Positions 50,528-59,656 of a stretch of 64,000 nt of DNA are shown one piece after another. This DNA is from Bacillota bacterium (GTDB taxonomy: Bacteria > Bacillota > Clostridia > Christensenellales > QAND01). A model generated the notes under the pieces. The model saw nothing but the letters and a program-made list of their open reading frames with translations. It was not told where the DNA came from and did not search any database. Made by a program: the position numbers and the translations under genes. The stretch covers positions 33,928 to 97,927 of the forward strand of contig QAND01000005.1 of NCBI GenBank assembly GCA_003150225.1, written 5' to 3'. How positions within the stretch are numbered: position 1 is the stretch's first letter; each line of letters starts with the position of its first letter.

Positions 50528-51994
50528 TTAGTTATTGTCGATGTTTTTTACAGTCAAAGCAGTCACCGGCTTCTTCCTCGTCGCCTCAAGGTAGCATAAT
50601 GCTAACATTAGAGAAAAATAAATGGAGGCATTGGGCCGCCGCAATAGATAACCTGTAAAAATGGAAGCTCCAATTTGCAATGCCACTGTTAAAATAATTG
50701 CAAAATTGTATAAGGACATCGCATTTCTAAAATCCGTCAAAACTTTCTTCAACACTTTGGAAAAAATAAAAAGTAAAAGTATAAGGTACAGTCCTGCCCC
50801 GATATAACCATAGTAATAGAGAATACTCTCCGCGTCATTCTCTAAGTCAAAATTATCATTCGGCGTACGCATCCTTGTTTCTTCAAAGCCAACTAGCTTC
50901 GTAAGGAAATCGCTTTCTTCCCATTGCAATTGTCCAAAAATTCTTTTTTTTAACCGCATATCAAGCAATTGGGATGCCGATGGATCTCCTCCATAAGCTG
51001 CCAAAACACGCTCAAATCCAAATCTAGCAATCAAGTCTTGATTGAATTGATTTTTATAGTCTTCATTGGACGATAATTCAGTTGGGCCATTTGAAGAAGG
51101 TGTTTCAATGTTACTTAGTTGTTGCTCCACCTGATTCTGACCGTGAATCTCAGTATTGCGTCTTTGTTTATATGGAGTATATGGTAAAATAATATATGTG
51201 ACAATCAGCATACTACAAAGAACAACTATTATAGATCCACAGAATTTTTCTCCTTTTCTTATATTTAGAAAATACTTAAATAACAAAAATAAAATAAATC
51301 CTAAAAACAGAATGATCAATGTATAAAAAGTAGTTTTCGTCCCATTACTTAGCAACAAAAAGGTAAGAATAGCAACACCAGTAATCAATAACCATTTATT
51401 ATTTGACTTAATAAAGGTATAAAGAGCAAATGGAGCTAGGCTAATTATAACAATGCTCTGGGAATTTGCCTCTGCAAACCATCCAGTCAAACCCAAGTCA
51501 TAATCTACGTAAGTATATCGACCCGTTCCTGTAATCCATGCAAGTATCACCACCAAAAATATCAATAATAGATTTACAAGAAATCCATATTGGATTTCTT
51601 TTGACATTAATTCATAATCTTTTTCTTTTCTGTGATTAAAATAAAAAATAAAGCTTATTGCAAGTATTGGCATATACCACGTACGAATAAAATAACCCAT
51701 ATCCTCAAAAAAAGAAATATAGCCAACGCGAAACGAATTTGCGCAATGCAAGAGGCCTAACAAAGCAATCGGAAGCAATGAGAAAAGAAAACCTTTTTTA
51801 TAGGATGTCTTTATGAAAACAAAAATTGGAACTACAATTACAAAAGCTAGGCGCAAATATCCTGCCATAGTCCCTATCGGATTATTATATTGAATATATG
51901 CAATTATATCCAAAATAGGCTGCATGACAATGCATAAGAATAGCGGACTTTTAATAACTTGTTTTATTGTAATTCGATTTACTGTCACGTTCAT
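50528..51994 (-). CDS. O-antigen ligase/polymerase-like membrane protein
   Basis: 488 aa from ATG at 51994; a GTG two codons on has a better-spaced ribosome site (GGGAG). About eleven to twelve membrane segments, the rest being a soluble loop of about 110 residues (roughly 290-400, hydrophilic with QNQVEQQLSNIETPSSNG) between membrane segments near the C-terminus. This is the layout of Wzy polymerases and O-antigen ligases. AT-rich codons, unlike flanking genes. Together with the two GT2 genes it suggests exopolysaccharide or teichoic-acid-like glycan synthesis. Confidence 0.75.
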   Translation of the reverse strand: MNVTVNRITIKQVIKSPLFLCIVMQPILDIIAYIQYNNPIGTMAGYLRLAFVIVVPIFVFIKTSYKKGFLFSLLPIALLGLLHCANSFRVGYISFFEDMGYFIRTWYMPILAISFIFYFNHRKEKDYELMSKEIQYGFLVNLLLIFLVVILAWITGTGRYTYVDYDLGLTGWFAEANSQSIVIISLAPFALYTFIKSNNKWLLITGVAILTFLLLSNGTKTTFYTLIILFLGFILFLLFKYFLNIRKGEKFCGSIIVVLCSMLIVTYIILPYTPYKQRRNTEIHGQNQVEQQLSNIETPSSNGPTELSSNEDYKNQFNQDLIARFGFERVLAAYGGDPSASQLLDMRLKKRIFGQLQWEESDFLTKLVGFEETRMRTPNDNFDLENDAESILYYYGYIGAGLYLILLLFIFSKVLKKVLTDFRNAMSLYNFAIILTVALQIGASIFTGYLLRRPNASIYFSLMLALCYLEATRKKPVTALTVKNIDNN

Positions 51995-52101
51995 TCTCCC
52001 TACCCACAATCATTGCTATAGACTAAAAAATCTTATTCTTGAATATACAGGTAAGATGCAAATTATCCATCATATTTTCGGACATAAAACACCATTACAA
52101 T

Positions 52102-53055
52102 TCAATGTTTTATTTTTGCGCTTAATAACAAAAGAATTCGTGAAAGGGAATGTAAGCCCATAGCATTCATCTTTGCAACGATTCTTCGGTTCCTTGGCAT
52201 ATTAAGAAAAGCTTCATCCCTCTGAAATTTTGGGTACTTATTTTTCACATAATGGCGCAATTCAGCTATAACCCTATTTTTCTCAGGATGCTTTTGTCTT
52301 GCCACCCGATTAATCGTAGTAATCAAGACATGCTCAAGTACGATGTACTCAATATCCTTCTCGTATTTATCATACAAGAAATTCCTCCTCGCAAAATCAA
52401 GAATATCATCAACCGCTACAATGATATCAAGATTTTTTGGAGAATTATGATTATTCATTGTTGATACAGTGCGACTATGACAATGATAAAAAAACTCTGC
52501 ACAATATCCTATGCACTCTGTCTTCATCAGAAGTTTTGTCGTAAAATTAAAATCTTCATACCAAATACCGTCCATAAAAGTTTGATTTCCTATCAAATTT
52601 TTAGAAAAAAGCTTGTTACATGCAGAAGGAGTCTGCATAAACTTATTTTTTGCATGGTTTGTATCATAAGCTATCACTTTTCCATTGGAAAAATGATCAT
52701 CCAAATTACATACTACAATATCTAGCATTTCTTTTTGTGCAAATGCTAACATAACTTCATACATGCTGGAGTCAACCCAATCATCGCTGTCAACAAATCC
52801 AATATATTCTCCTTTAGCATATTGCAGCGCATAATTTCGCGCACTAGCTTGTCCAGCATTATCTTTAAAGTATGCTTTTAAGCGCTCTGGATAACGTTCG
52901 GAAAATTCTCGAACAATTTCTGTACTTCCGTCAGTTGAACCATCGTCAACCACTAATATTTCTAAATCCTCTAAAGTTTGCGCAACTAAAGAATCAAGAC
53001 ACTGTTTTAAATAGTCCTTAGTATTATAAACAGGCACGATAATACTTACTTTCAT
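52102..53055 (-). CDS. GT2-family glycosyltransferase
   Basis: 317 aa. GT-A fold: N-terminal VSIIVPVYNTKDYLKQCLDSLVAQTLEDLEILVVDDGSTDGS, then the donor motif FVDSDDWVDSSM (D-x-D type). No C-terminal membrane segment, so it is probably a soluble or peripheral inverting transferase acting on a lipid-linked glycan. AT-rich island gene, 14 bases after the next GT2. Confidence 0.9.
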   Translation of the reverse strand: MKVSIIVPVYNTKDYLKQCLDSLVAQTLEDLEILVVDDGSTDGSTEIVREFSERYPERLKAYFKDNAGQASARNYALQYAKGEYIGFVDSDDWVDSSMYEVMLAFAQKEMLDIVVCNLDDHFSNGKVIAYDTNHAKNKFMQTPSACNKLFSKNLIGNQTFMDGIWYEDFNFTTKLLMKTECIGYCAEFFYHCHSRTVSTMNNHNSPKNLDIIVAVDDILDFARRNFLYDKYEKDIEYIVLEHVLITTINRVARQKHPEKNRVIAELRHYVKNKYPKFQRDEAFLNMPRNRRIVAKMNAMGLHSLSRILLLLSAKIKH

Positions 53056-53069
53056 AATAATTGTCTTCC

Positions 53070-54056
53070 TTATAAATTCTTGAGCTTAAAAATTAATCGA
53101 ATAAGTTTATACATTTTATGACGTAGTAAAAAGAAAACCAATCGTTTATTTCTTCCCAACAAATTCAAATAAGGATTTCTATTATAATCAGGAAAGCTAT
53201 TCTGCATAAAGGCACAAATTTCTTGAAGAAGTTGATGTTTAGAATCCACAAGAATAATTCTAACAGAAGCAGCAATATAAAGATGGAAAATCGCTAAATA
53301 CTCTATTTCATGATAGTATTTTTCCCAAAGATTATTACTCTTGTAATAATCTTGAATATGACTAAAAGCTAGAGAGACACTTCGATTTTTCTCTGGATCT
53401 TGACTTCGCATAGCAGAAGAATTTCTTTGTATATAGTGATAAAGCGGCGCATCCCCCTCATATACAAAATAGCGGCAGTGAGGAAGATATGCCAAGAAAA
53501 AATCCAGATCCTCCGCAATAGATAGACTAGGACTAAACCGTATAGAAAATCTTTCAACAATTTCTCGAACAAACAACTTATTCCACATAGCGGGCTGAAC
53601 CAGCATTACTTCAGAATAATTATCAAAAAGGAGTGCTTTCTGGACAGGGAGCTTCTCATTCATAATTTTAAGCGGGGTCCCGTCTTCTGATTCCGCTATT
53701 GCGCTACAAATTACACATCCTATCTCAGGATGCAAAGCACTACATTGGTACAAACGTGCTAACATATCAGGCTCGATATAGTCATCACTATCCAGAAAGG
53801 CTAGATAGGTCCCGGAGGATTTCTTTATTGCATAATTTCGCGCATTGGAAACGCCATTATTAGAGATGTGAAATACCTGAAAACGGGGGTCTATTTTCGC
53901 AAAAGAATCACAGATTTTACCGCTTTCATCCGTGGATCCATCATCAACAATAATCACCTCAAAGTTCAAAAACGTTTGAGCAACTAATGAATTTAAACAT
54001 CGCTCCAAATATTTTTCAACATTATAAACTGGGATAATTACACTGATCGCAGGCAT
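53070..54056 (-). CDS. GT2-family glycosyltransferase
   Basis: 328 aa from MPAISVIIPVYN, behind GGGAGGATTTTTC. Motifs: VEKYLERCLNSLVAQTFLNFEVIIVDDGSTDES and FLDSDDYIEPDM. Similar to its neighbour in the first 110 residues, different later, which implies another acceptor. Together with the polymerase gene it forms a three-gene AT-rich unit, read leftwards. Confidence 0.9.
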   Translation of the reverse strand: MPAISVIIPVYNVEKYLERCLNSLVAQTFLNFEVIIVDDGSTDESGKICDSFAKIDPRFQVFHISNNGVSNARNYAIKKSSGTYLAFLDSDDYIEPDMLARLYQCSALHPEIGCVICSAIAESEDGTPLKIMNEKLPVQKALLFDNYSEVMLVQPAMWNKLFVREIVERFSIRFSPSLSIAEDLDFFLAYLPHCRYFVYEGDAPLYHYIQRNSSAMRSQDPEKNRSVSLAFSHIQDYYKSNNLWEKYYHEIEYLAIFHLYIAASVRIILVDSKHQLLQEICAFMQNSFPDYNRNPYLNLLGRNKRLVFFLLRHKMYKLIRLIFKLKNL

Positions 54057-54369
54057 GAAAAATCCTCCCACTTAAAAACTACAACCTTTACTAATGCATA
54101 GAAAACAAAATTTTGTTTGCCACGACAAATTTAATAGCATCTTGCTTCCCAAAATCGCACATAGGCTTCGATTGTAATACAAAAAACAATTTATCCATAC
54201 CCACAATTGCACAAAAATACCGAAAAAATGGGTCAGATATATGTTTACATTCTACCCGATTCTATGTACATCAGCAACTATGAAAACAAAGGGCTCAATT
54301 TAAGTGCATAAAATTAATTTATTATTTTAACACCATTCTATCCCAAAAATAATCAAGTAACCCAATCGC
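54057..54369. other. AT-rich gene-free spacer
   Basis: About 310 bases upstream of the GT2 genes. No reading frame, RNA or repeat that can be supported was seen. It should contain the promoter of the exopolysaccharide unit, but no convincing -35/-10 pair was recognised. Confidence 0.5.
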
Positions 54370-55161
54370 CTATTCCATCTTGGTCAAGCAAGCATCCCGA
54401 TCTACGGCATTCACATGGACGATTTTCACGTCCACGCGATAGACGCTGGAGAGCAATTGCTCCGTCAGCACCTGGCGGGCGAGGCCCGCTGTCATCCTGC
54501 CCTCTCGGTCCAAAACGCCCACGGTATCGTCCAGCATGATGGCATGATCAGGGTTGTGGGTGGTCATGACTACAGCATAGCCCCGTTGAGCTAAGGAACG
54601 GATCATCCTTATCGTCCGCAGCTGATTGCCAAAGTCTAGGGAGCTTGTGGGCTCATCCATGAGGATAATCTTGGGCTCCTGGGCAATGACGCGGGCAATG
54701 GTCGCCTGCTGGCGCTCTCCCCCGCTGATATCGGTATAGGGACGATCCCTAAGATGCTCAATTCCCATGATTTCAAGGGCCTGATCCGCTTTTTCAAAAT
54801 CCTCCTGTTTGGGGAGCTGCATGGTGCTGATATAGGGGGCGCGTCCCATCACCACAAAATCCCGAACGGTATAGCCATAGGTGGGATCCTGGCTTTGGGG
54901 TACATATCCTATCCACTGGGCGACTTCCCTGCGGGAAAGGGTATGCATGGGCTGCCCGTTTAAGAGGATTTCTCCCTTTTGAAGGGGAAAGAGATTGGCC
55001 AGGCAGTTGAGCAGAGTGGATTTCCCCGCGCCATTGGGACCTAGAATACAAAAGACTTGTCCCGCTCGCAGAGAAAAGCTGACGTCTTCAAAAATCACAG
55101 GGCCGTCATGATATCGAAAAGCTCCCTGCCTTATTTCCAACTGTACATTTCCTTCCATCAT
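54370..55161 (-). CDS. Metal-chelate ABC transporter ATP-binding protein (FecE/BtuD type)
   Basis: 263 aa. Walker A GPNGAGKST (about 38-46), FECE-group landmarks ARREVAQWIGYVPQ-like sequence, signature ISGGERQQATIARV, Walker [15 protein letters not shown] and H-loop TTHNPDHA. Last gene of the binding protein, permease, ATPase operon; its start overlaps the permease stop (ATGA). Substrate is unassigned: iron-siderophore, cobamide, haem or molybdate are all served by this family. Confidence 0.92.
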   Translation of the reverse strand: MMEGNVQLEIRQGAFRYHDGPVIFEDVSFSLRAGQVFCILGPNGAGKSTLLNCLANLFPLQKGEILLNGQPMHTLSRREVAQWIGYVPQSQDPTYGYTVRDFVVMGRAPYISTMQLPKQEDFEKADQALEIMGIEHLRDRPYTDISGGERQQATIARVIAQEPKIILMDEPTSSLDFGNQLRTIRMIRSLAQRGYAVVMTTHNPDHAIMLDDTVGVLDREGRMTAGLARQVLTEQLLSSVYRVDVKIVHVNAVDRDACLTKME

Positions 55162-56207
55162 TTTATCCGCATCCTCTGTTTGGTAAGCATCCAGGCATAT
55201 AGCGGCGCACCGATGAAACTGGTTACGATACTGAGGGGCAGCTCGGCCACCGTCACGGTACGGGCAAGGGTATCCACCACCACCATAAAGGCCGCTCCCA
55301 TCACCAGGGAGAAGGGGATGGCCTGCGTATTGTTTGGGCCGGCCAGCATCCGGCTAAGATGGGGCACCACAAGGCCCACCCAACCGATGGTCCCGCTGAT
55401 GCATACAGCACAGGCCGTCAAAATGGTGGAACAAAGCACCATCAAGCCCCGAACCGCGCGTATGTTGACGCCCAGGGTCTTGGCCTCTCCGTCCCCCAGG
55501 GACAGAAGGTTGACCCGCCAGCGCATGCGCAGCAAGATGACTGCGGCAACAGCCATGGCAGGGAGGACAGAAAACACATCCTGCATATTGGCCCCAGCAA
55601 TGCTGCCCATGGTCCAATAGGTGATCTCCGCCAGCTCGGTCTGGGGATCGGCAACAAACTTGATGATACCCATCACCGCTCCAAAAAAGCCGCTGACGAT
55701 AATGCCCGAAAGTACCAGCACCATGGTGGAACGATTTTTTAAAAGCCGTGGCAGCATGGTGGTCATCAGCACGGCCAATAAGCCGGCTATTAGGGCCAAG
55801 ATTTGGATGCCGGTGCCTCCCAGGCCCAATAGAATGGCTATGGCTGCTCCCACGCAAGCGCCTGAAGAAACGCCCAATAGATCGGGGGATACCAGGGGGT
55901 TCTTAAAGATTCCCTGATAGACCGATCCCGAGAGAGACAAAGCGCCTCCCACCATGGCTGCTACCAGCATACGGGGCAGGCGGATCCGAAAGACCACGTT
56001 TTCCATGGTAGGCGTCCAGGTGGATTCCATGGGAATGATACGGGAAAGCAGGATCTTAACAGCCTCCAAAGGCCCGATACCATACCGTCCCACGCAGAGA
56101 GAGCCGATGCAAACCACAAGGGCTATCACACATACGGGTATGAAAAAGTGGGAACGCCAAAGGGCGTTCTCACTTTTTCTTTTGCTATGTTGCTTTTGGA
56201 TTTCCAT
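55158..56207 (-). CDS. FecCD-family ABC transporter permease
   Basis: 349 aa with about nine to ten membrane segments. Family landmarks: RIPRLLVAAMVGGALSLSG-like region at 88-110 (here RIRLPRMLVAAMVGGALSLSGSVYQ), NPLVSPDLLGVSSGACVGA, GTIGWVGLVVPHLSRMLAG (coupling region with VPH-R) and a final GAPLYAWML. Homodimer expected. Positioned between the binding protein and the ATPase; gene start 20 bases after the binding-protein stop. Confidence 0.94.
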   Translation of the reverse strand: MEIQKQHSKRKSENALWRSHFFIPVCVIALVVCIGSLCVGRYGIGPLEAVKILLSRIIPMESTWTPTMENVVFRIRLPRMLVAAMVGGALSLSGSVYQGIFKNPLVSPDLLGVSSGACVGAAIAILLGLGGTGIQILALIAGLLAVLMTTMLPRLLKNRSTMVLVLSGIIVSGFFGAVMGIIKFVADPQTELAEITYWTMGSIAGANMQDVFSVLPAMAVAAVILLRMRWRVNLLSLGDGEAKTLGVNIRAVRGLMVLCSTILTACAVCISGTIGWVGLVVPHLSRMLAGPNNTQAIPFSLVMGAAFMVVVDTLARTVTVAELPLSIVTSFIGAPLYAWMLTKQRMRIK

Positions 56208-56227
56208 AAAGATGCTCCAAACTTATT

Positions 56228-57280
56228 CTATTGGGGAAGCAGCTCGGTGCGCAGAAGCTGATCGACCTCCTCGTCGGTAAGCTCGCACTGTTTGAAGTCC
56301 TTATAATATTTCTTGGTCTCTTCCTTGATATCGAAGGAAACCTTGTCGGGATGCAGAATGGTTGCGGCCCACAGCGCCTGCAGAGGGGTATCGCCGCACA
56401 AACGGCCCCACCAGAAACAGCCCTTGGGGATGCAGTAAATCCTGTTTTCCTTGACGGCGGTGATGTCCTGCCACTCGGGGCTGGCCTTCAGAGCGTCACG
56501 GACTTCCGCAGCGTTATCCCCATCGATCATGATATAGTCGGGGTTGGTGGCCAGGATCTGCTCAGCGGTAACGTCCTTCAAGCCCATGCCCTTGCCTAAG
56601 GCCGCAGTGGAAAGCTTGCCGCCAGCGTAGTTGATCCACTCTTCGATGATGCTGCCGCCGCCAGCGCCGGAATAGAGCTTGGTGGTATCGGAGGTCATGA
56701 TGTAGTGAACAACGGGCTTGTCCTCCTCCTGAACGTCCTTCAGGTCTTCCGCCAGGGTGTCGGTAACCCATTGGGTGTAGTCCACCAGAGCCTTAGCACG
56801 CTCCTCGTATTCGCCGCCCAGGATCTGGCCCAGGATGGTGGTGGATTTCTGGAAGCCCTCATAATCGGTATACATGAGGTTGATGGCGTTTACCCCTACG
56901 TCCCGCAGCTCCTTCTCCTTTTCGGTGCTGGTGACGATGACCATATCGGGGTTCAGCTCCAAAAGCTCCTCAGCGGTGGCCTTGGAATAATCCGGCAGAT
57001 CAGCGATTCCAGGGAAAACCCGTTTGCTCCAATCGGACACAGCAGCGGGATGTCCAGAAACCAGCAGCTCGCCGGCGCCCAGGTTAAATAGGTTGTCCGT
57101 AGCGGCAGACCAGGTATCCACGATGGTCTTCACTTCCTTGGGAAGGGTAACCTCCACTCCCCCCATGCCGGTTACGGTCTGGGTCTGAGCCTCTTCAGAA
57201 GCAGGGCCGCCGCAGCCGGCGGTCATGAGCATCAGAGCAGCCAGCATCAGCGCCAGCAGAAGGCTTGTCTTCTTTTTCAT
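56228..57280 (-). CDS. ABC metal-chelate substrate-binding lipoprotein
   Basis: 350 aa. Lipoprotein signal ending LMTAGC (lipid Cys23). The BtuF/FhuD-type fold (two lobes joined by a long helix) is indicated by ATAEELLELNPDMVIV, LKDVTAEQILATNPDYIMIDG and the C-terminal AWTATILHPD-like region (ALWAATILHPDKVSF). WWGRLCGDTPLQALWAATIL is a feature of Clostridial members. Start behind AAGGAGAGGACGGA. Preceded by a structured leader with a terminator. Confidence 0.9.
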   Translation of the reverse strand: MKKKTSLLLALMLAALMLMTAGCGGPASEEAQTQTVTGMGGVEVTLPKEVKTIVDTWSAATDNLFNLGAGELLVSGHPAAVSDWSKRVFPGIADLPDYSKATAEELLELNPDMVIVTSTEKEKELRDVGVNAINLMYTDYEGFQKSTTILGQILGGEYEERAKALVDYTQWVTDTLAEDLKDVQEEDKPVVHYIMTSDTTKLYSGAGGGSIIEEWINYAGGKLSTAALGKGMGLKDVTAEQILATNPDYIMIDGDNAAEVRDALKASPEWQDITAVKENRIYCIPKGCFWWGRLCGDTPLQALWAATILHPDKVSFDIKEETKKYYKDFKQCELTDEEVDQLLRTELLPQ

Positions 57281-57339
57281 TCCGTCCTCTCCTTATCCTT
57301 AAACATTATTTTACAGCAGCCATAGGCCACGGCTGTAAC

Positions 57340-57373
57340 AAAAAAAGAACGCGCAGAAAAATCCACGCGTACA
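57340..57373 (-). terminator. Terminator in the leader of the metal-chelate ABC operon
   Basis: ACGCG-TGGATTTTTCTG-CGCGT followed by TCTTTTTTT on the minus strand, 60 bases before the binding-protein start. It is about 150 bases past the DUF1847 stop, too far to be an ordinary end of that gene. Confidence 0.65.
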
Positions 57374-57530
57374 GAAAACTGCGCCGATCTTTCTTTTCAA
57401 ACACGGAAGGCGGCGCCGTTTCCGGCGCAACCCATTGGCAGCGGACCATAGCCCATCGGGCGGTAGGCGTCGCTTGCTTGAAAAATCGCGGTATGATTCG
57501 TATGGTTCACTGGGTCAGGTTGGAATCATA
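57374..57530 (-). promoter_or_regulatory. Structured leader of the metal-chelate ABC operon, candidate riboswitch
   Basis: On the minus strand after the DUF1847 gene: 8-base arms TATGATTC/GAATCATA (57492-57530), GCCC-GAT-GGGC, and GCGCCG-GAAA-CGGCGC with a GNRA loop (57415-57430), then the terminator at 57340-57373. Ligand class not recognised. Layout suggests a regulatory aptamer followed by an expression platform. Confidence 0.45.
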
Positions 57531-58188
57531 GAAGGCCCCTGGCCTCTGCGGTATAGAAATCCGCAACAGGATTATGGTTTAACATTCGGTCCTTGGCAAC
57601 CAAAACGGTACAAGGAGCGTTAGCATACTGCAAAAATAGACTGTCGTGCCCGACGCATAGGCCTACCACAACGTTGAACTCGGTATTGGCCTCGTTAAGC
57701 ACCATGGCTTGGCCGATAGGATCACAGATAGCCCGCGGTTTGACCTTTTCCGGCGGATGAAGCCGTCCATCCGGGCTCCGGAGATCCCTGCGCTCGGGAA
57801 GGGATTCCCGCATGGGGCAGGGCCCGATGAGCTCCTCACTGGAAAATCCACCCACCTTGCAGCCGGCCGATACGGTTTCAAAGCCTTCTTTTTTGAACAG
57901 GGCATTGACGATCCGTCCCTCCCGCAGCATGCCGCTGCAATAGGCGATGCCGATGGTATGATACTTCATCAGCCTGCAGAAATTAATGGTCTCCATCAGC
58001 CGGGTCAGACGGGCAAAGGATTGCCGCATGCTCTCCACGGAGGCCTCATAAAAGGTATGGATATCCGGCTTCTGATACTCGGCCAGAATGGCGTCAAATA
58101 ACGCCTGATCCTTCATGGGGCAATCCGCACCGCCAGGCTGTTTACACTGAACCTGACAGTTCTGAACGAGACACTCCGCGCAATGCAT
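57526..58188 (-). CDS. DUF1847 metal-binding protein
   Basis: 220 aa from MHCAECLVQNC behind AAGGAGGAGTATCCT. Cysteine-rich N-terminus with CAECLVQNCQVQC and a CPM turn, presumably a metal site. The rest is a conserved family core: GIAYCSGMLREGRIVNALFKKEGFETVSAGCKVGGF, and FNVVVGLCVGHDSLFLQYANAPCTVLVAKDR. The function is unknown. It lies directly upstream of the metal-chelate ABC genes, so a role in metal or corrinoid handling is a possibility only. Confidence 0.85.
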   Translation of the reverse strand: MHCAECLVQNCQVQCKQPGGADCPMKDQALFDAILAEYQKPDIHTFYEASVESMRQSFARLTRLMETINFCRLMKYHTIGIAYCSGMLREGRIVNALFKKEGFETVSAGCKVGGFSSEELIGPCPMRESLPERRDLRSPDGRLHPPEKVKPRAICDPIGQAMVLNEANTEFNVVVGLCVGHDSLFLQYANAPCTVLVAKDRMLNHNPVADFYTAEARGLL

Positions 58189-58370
58189 AGGATACTCCTC
58201 CTTCATCTTTCGACACAATTTGCCAAAAGCATAGCCATTCTATCCCATTTTCAAATCTCTGGCAAGGGGACTACTGCCGGGCGACAGCCCCTTTCTCTTT
58301 CTGAAAAACATGAAATACGAAAGCCGGATCTCCTCAACGGCACATCCAGTTCTTCCATTAACGGCACTGG

Positions 58371-59213
58371 CTAGCGCCGCTCCAGCTCCAAACGGCGCCT
58401 GGAGGATTCACAAAACCGCTCCATGAGCCGCTCCTCATCCTCCTTTTTGATGGCCTCCTTCAATTCTTGGAATTGCATCTCAAAGTCCTCCATGGCCAAT
58501 AGCAAATTCTCCCGGTTCCCCAGGAAAAGCTGGGACCATAAGGGCCCGTTGATATTGGCGATCCGGGTCAGCTCCCGGTAGCTGTCCCCCACAAAGGAGC
58601 TGGTTTCCTGGGGATGGCGATCGCTGTTGATAAGGGCTACCGCCAGCACATGGGGCAGTTGGGAGGTAAAACCGATCATCCGATCATGCTCCTCCGGTGA
58701 GATGCGCCTGATCCTGCCAAACCCCAGCTCCAGAACCAGATCTTCCACCAATCGGATGCTCTCTTCCCGGTTTCCCGGCCGGGGAACGATGAGATAGTTG
58801 GCTCCAAGGAATACCTCCGCACTGGCAAAATCAATGCCCTCTTTTTCCCTTCCGGCCATGGGATGGCCTAAAACAAAGTCCACCCCTGGAGCCAGAAGGT
58901 CATCCAGTTCCCGGCATAGAGGGCCTTTGATGCCGCTAACGTCGGTAAGGACGGTGCCCGGCCTCAGGCAGCTTCCATGCTCCCGTAAAAAGGCAGGTAC
59001 ATCCTTAGGATACACCGCCAATATGGTAAGATCCGCGCGGGGCAGTACCGCCTCGGGATCGACGCTGCCCTCCCGAATCATTCCTCGGCAAAGGGCCTTT
59101 TGGATGGTATCGGGATTCCGGTCCACTCCAAAAACGGTGTGGTCGCTTTTCTCCAACAGGGCCTGGGCGAAGGATCCCCCAATAACCCCCAAGCCAACAA
59201 TGGCAATGTTCAT
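58371..59213 (-). CDS. tyrA: Prephenate dehydrogenase
   Basis: 280 aa. Oxidises prephenate to 4-hydroxyphenylpyruvate with NAD+ for tyrosine. N-terminal nucleotide-binding VGLGVIGGSFAQALL, DVSGIKGPL, GHPMAGREKEG (catalytic His region) and SQLPHVLAVAL. No ACT domain follows, so direct tyrosine feedback is not expected from this chain. Last gene of the aromatic operon; its ATG overlaps the aroQ stop (ATGA). Confidence 0.95.
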   Translation of the reverse strand: MNIAIVGLGVIGGSFAQALLEKSDHTVFGVDRNPDTIQKALCRGMIREGSVDPEAVLPRADLTILAVYPKDVPAFLREHGSCLRPGTVLTDVSGIKGPLCRELDDLLAPGVDFVLGHPMAGREKEGIDFASAEVFLGANYLIVPRPGNREESIRLVEDLVLELGFGRIRRISPEEHDRMIGFTSQLPHVLAVALINSDRHPQETSSFVGDSYRELTRIANINGPLWSQLFLGNRENLLLAMEDFEMQFQELKEAIKKEDEERLMERFCESSRRRLELERR

Positions 59214-59656
59214 GTCCGTTTTCCTTTCAGATGATGGTTCAATGTGTAAAGCGCCAGGATATAGCCGTATTCCCCCAGTCCGCAGATCTGGCCCAGACAG
59301 ACCGGCGCCGTCACCGAGCGGCTCCGAAACTCCTCCCGAGCGTGGATATTGGATAGGTGCACCTCCACCGTGGGGATGGATACCGATTGAATGGCGTCAT
59401 GGATGGCATAACTGGTATGGGTATAGGCGCCGGGATTTAGGATGATCCCATCCACCCCGTCATGGTAGGCCTTCTGAAAAGCATCGATGATGGCGCCCTC
59501 GCAGTTGCTCTGAAAAAACGCCATCGTATGGCCCAGCTTCCGAGCCTCCTCCTCTATCCGAGCGTTGATCTGCTCCAGTCCCACGCTGCCGTAAATCTGC
59601 GGCTCCCGAATCCCAAGAAAGTTCATATTAGGGCCGTTGATCACCAATAGGTTCAT
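59210..59656 (-). CDS. aroQ: 3-dehydroquinate dehydratase, type II
   Basis: 148 aa, the type II length. NGPNMNFLGIREPQIYG with the catalytic Tyr (about residue 22), QSNCEGAIIDAFQKA, ILNPGAYTHTSYAI and EVHLSNIHAREEFR, with active-site Arg and His. Removes water from dehydroquinate. Both ends overlap its neighbours by ATGA. Confidence 0.97.
   Translation of the reverse strand: MNLLVINGPNMNFLGIREPQIYGSVGLEQINARIEEEARKLGHTMAFFQSNCEGAIIDAFQKAYHDGVDGIILNPGAYTHTSYAIHDAIQSVSIPTVEVHLSNIHAREEFRSRSVTAPVCLGQICGLGEYGYILALYTLNHHLKGKRT

Noticed and set aside
57374..57530. Calling the leader a cobalamin or molybdenum-cofactor riboswitch
   Set aside because: The transporter family and the GNRA stem invite it, but the conserved cobalamin B12-box and a clear Moco consensus were not found by eye.
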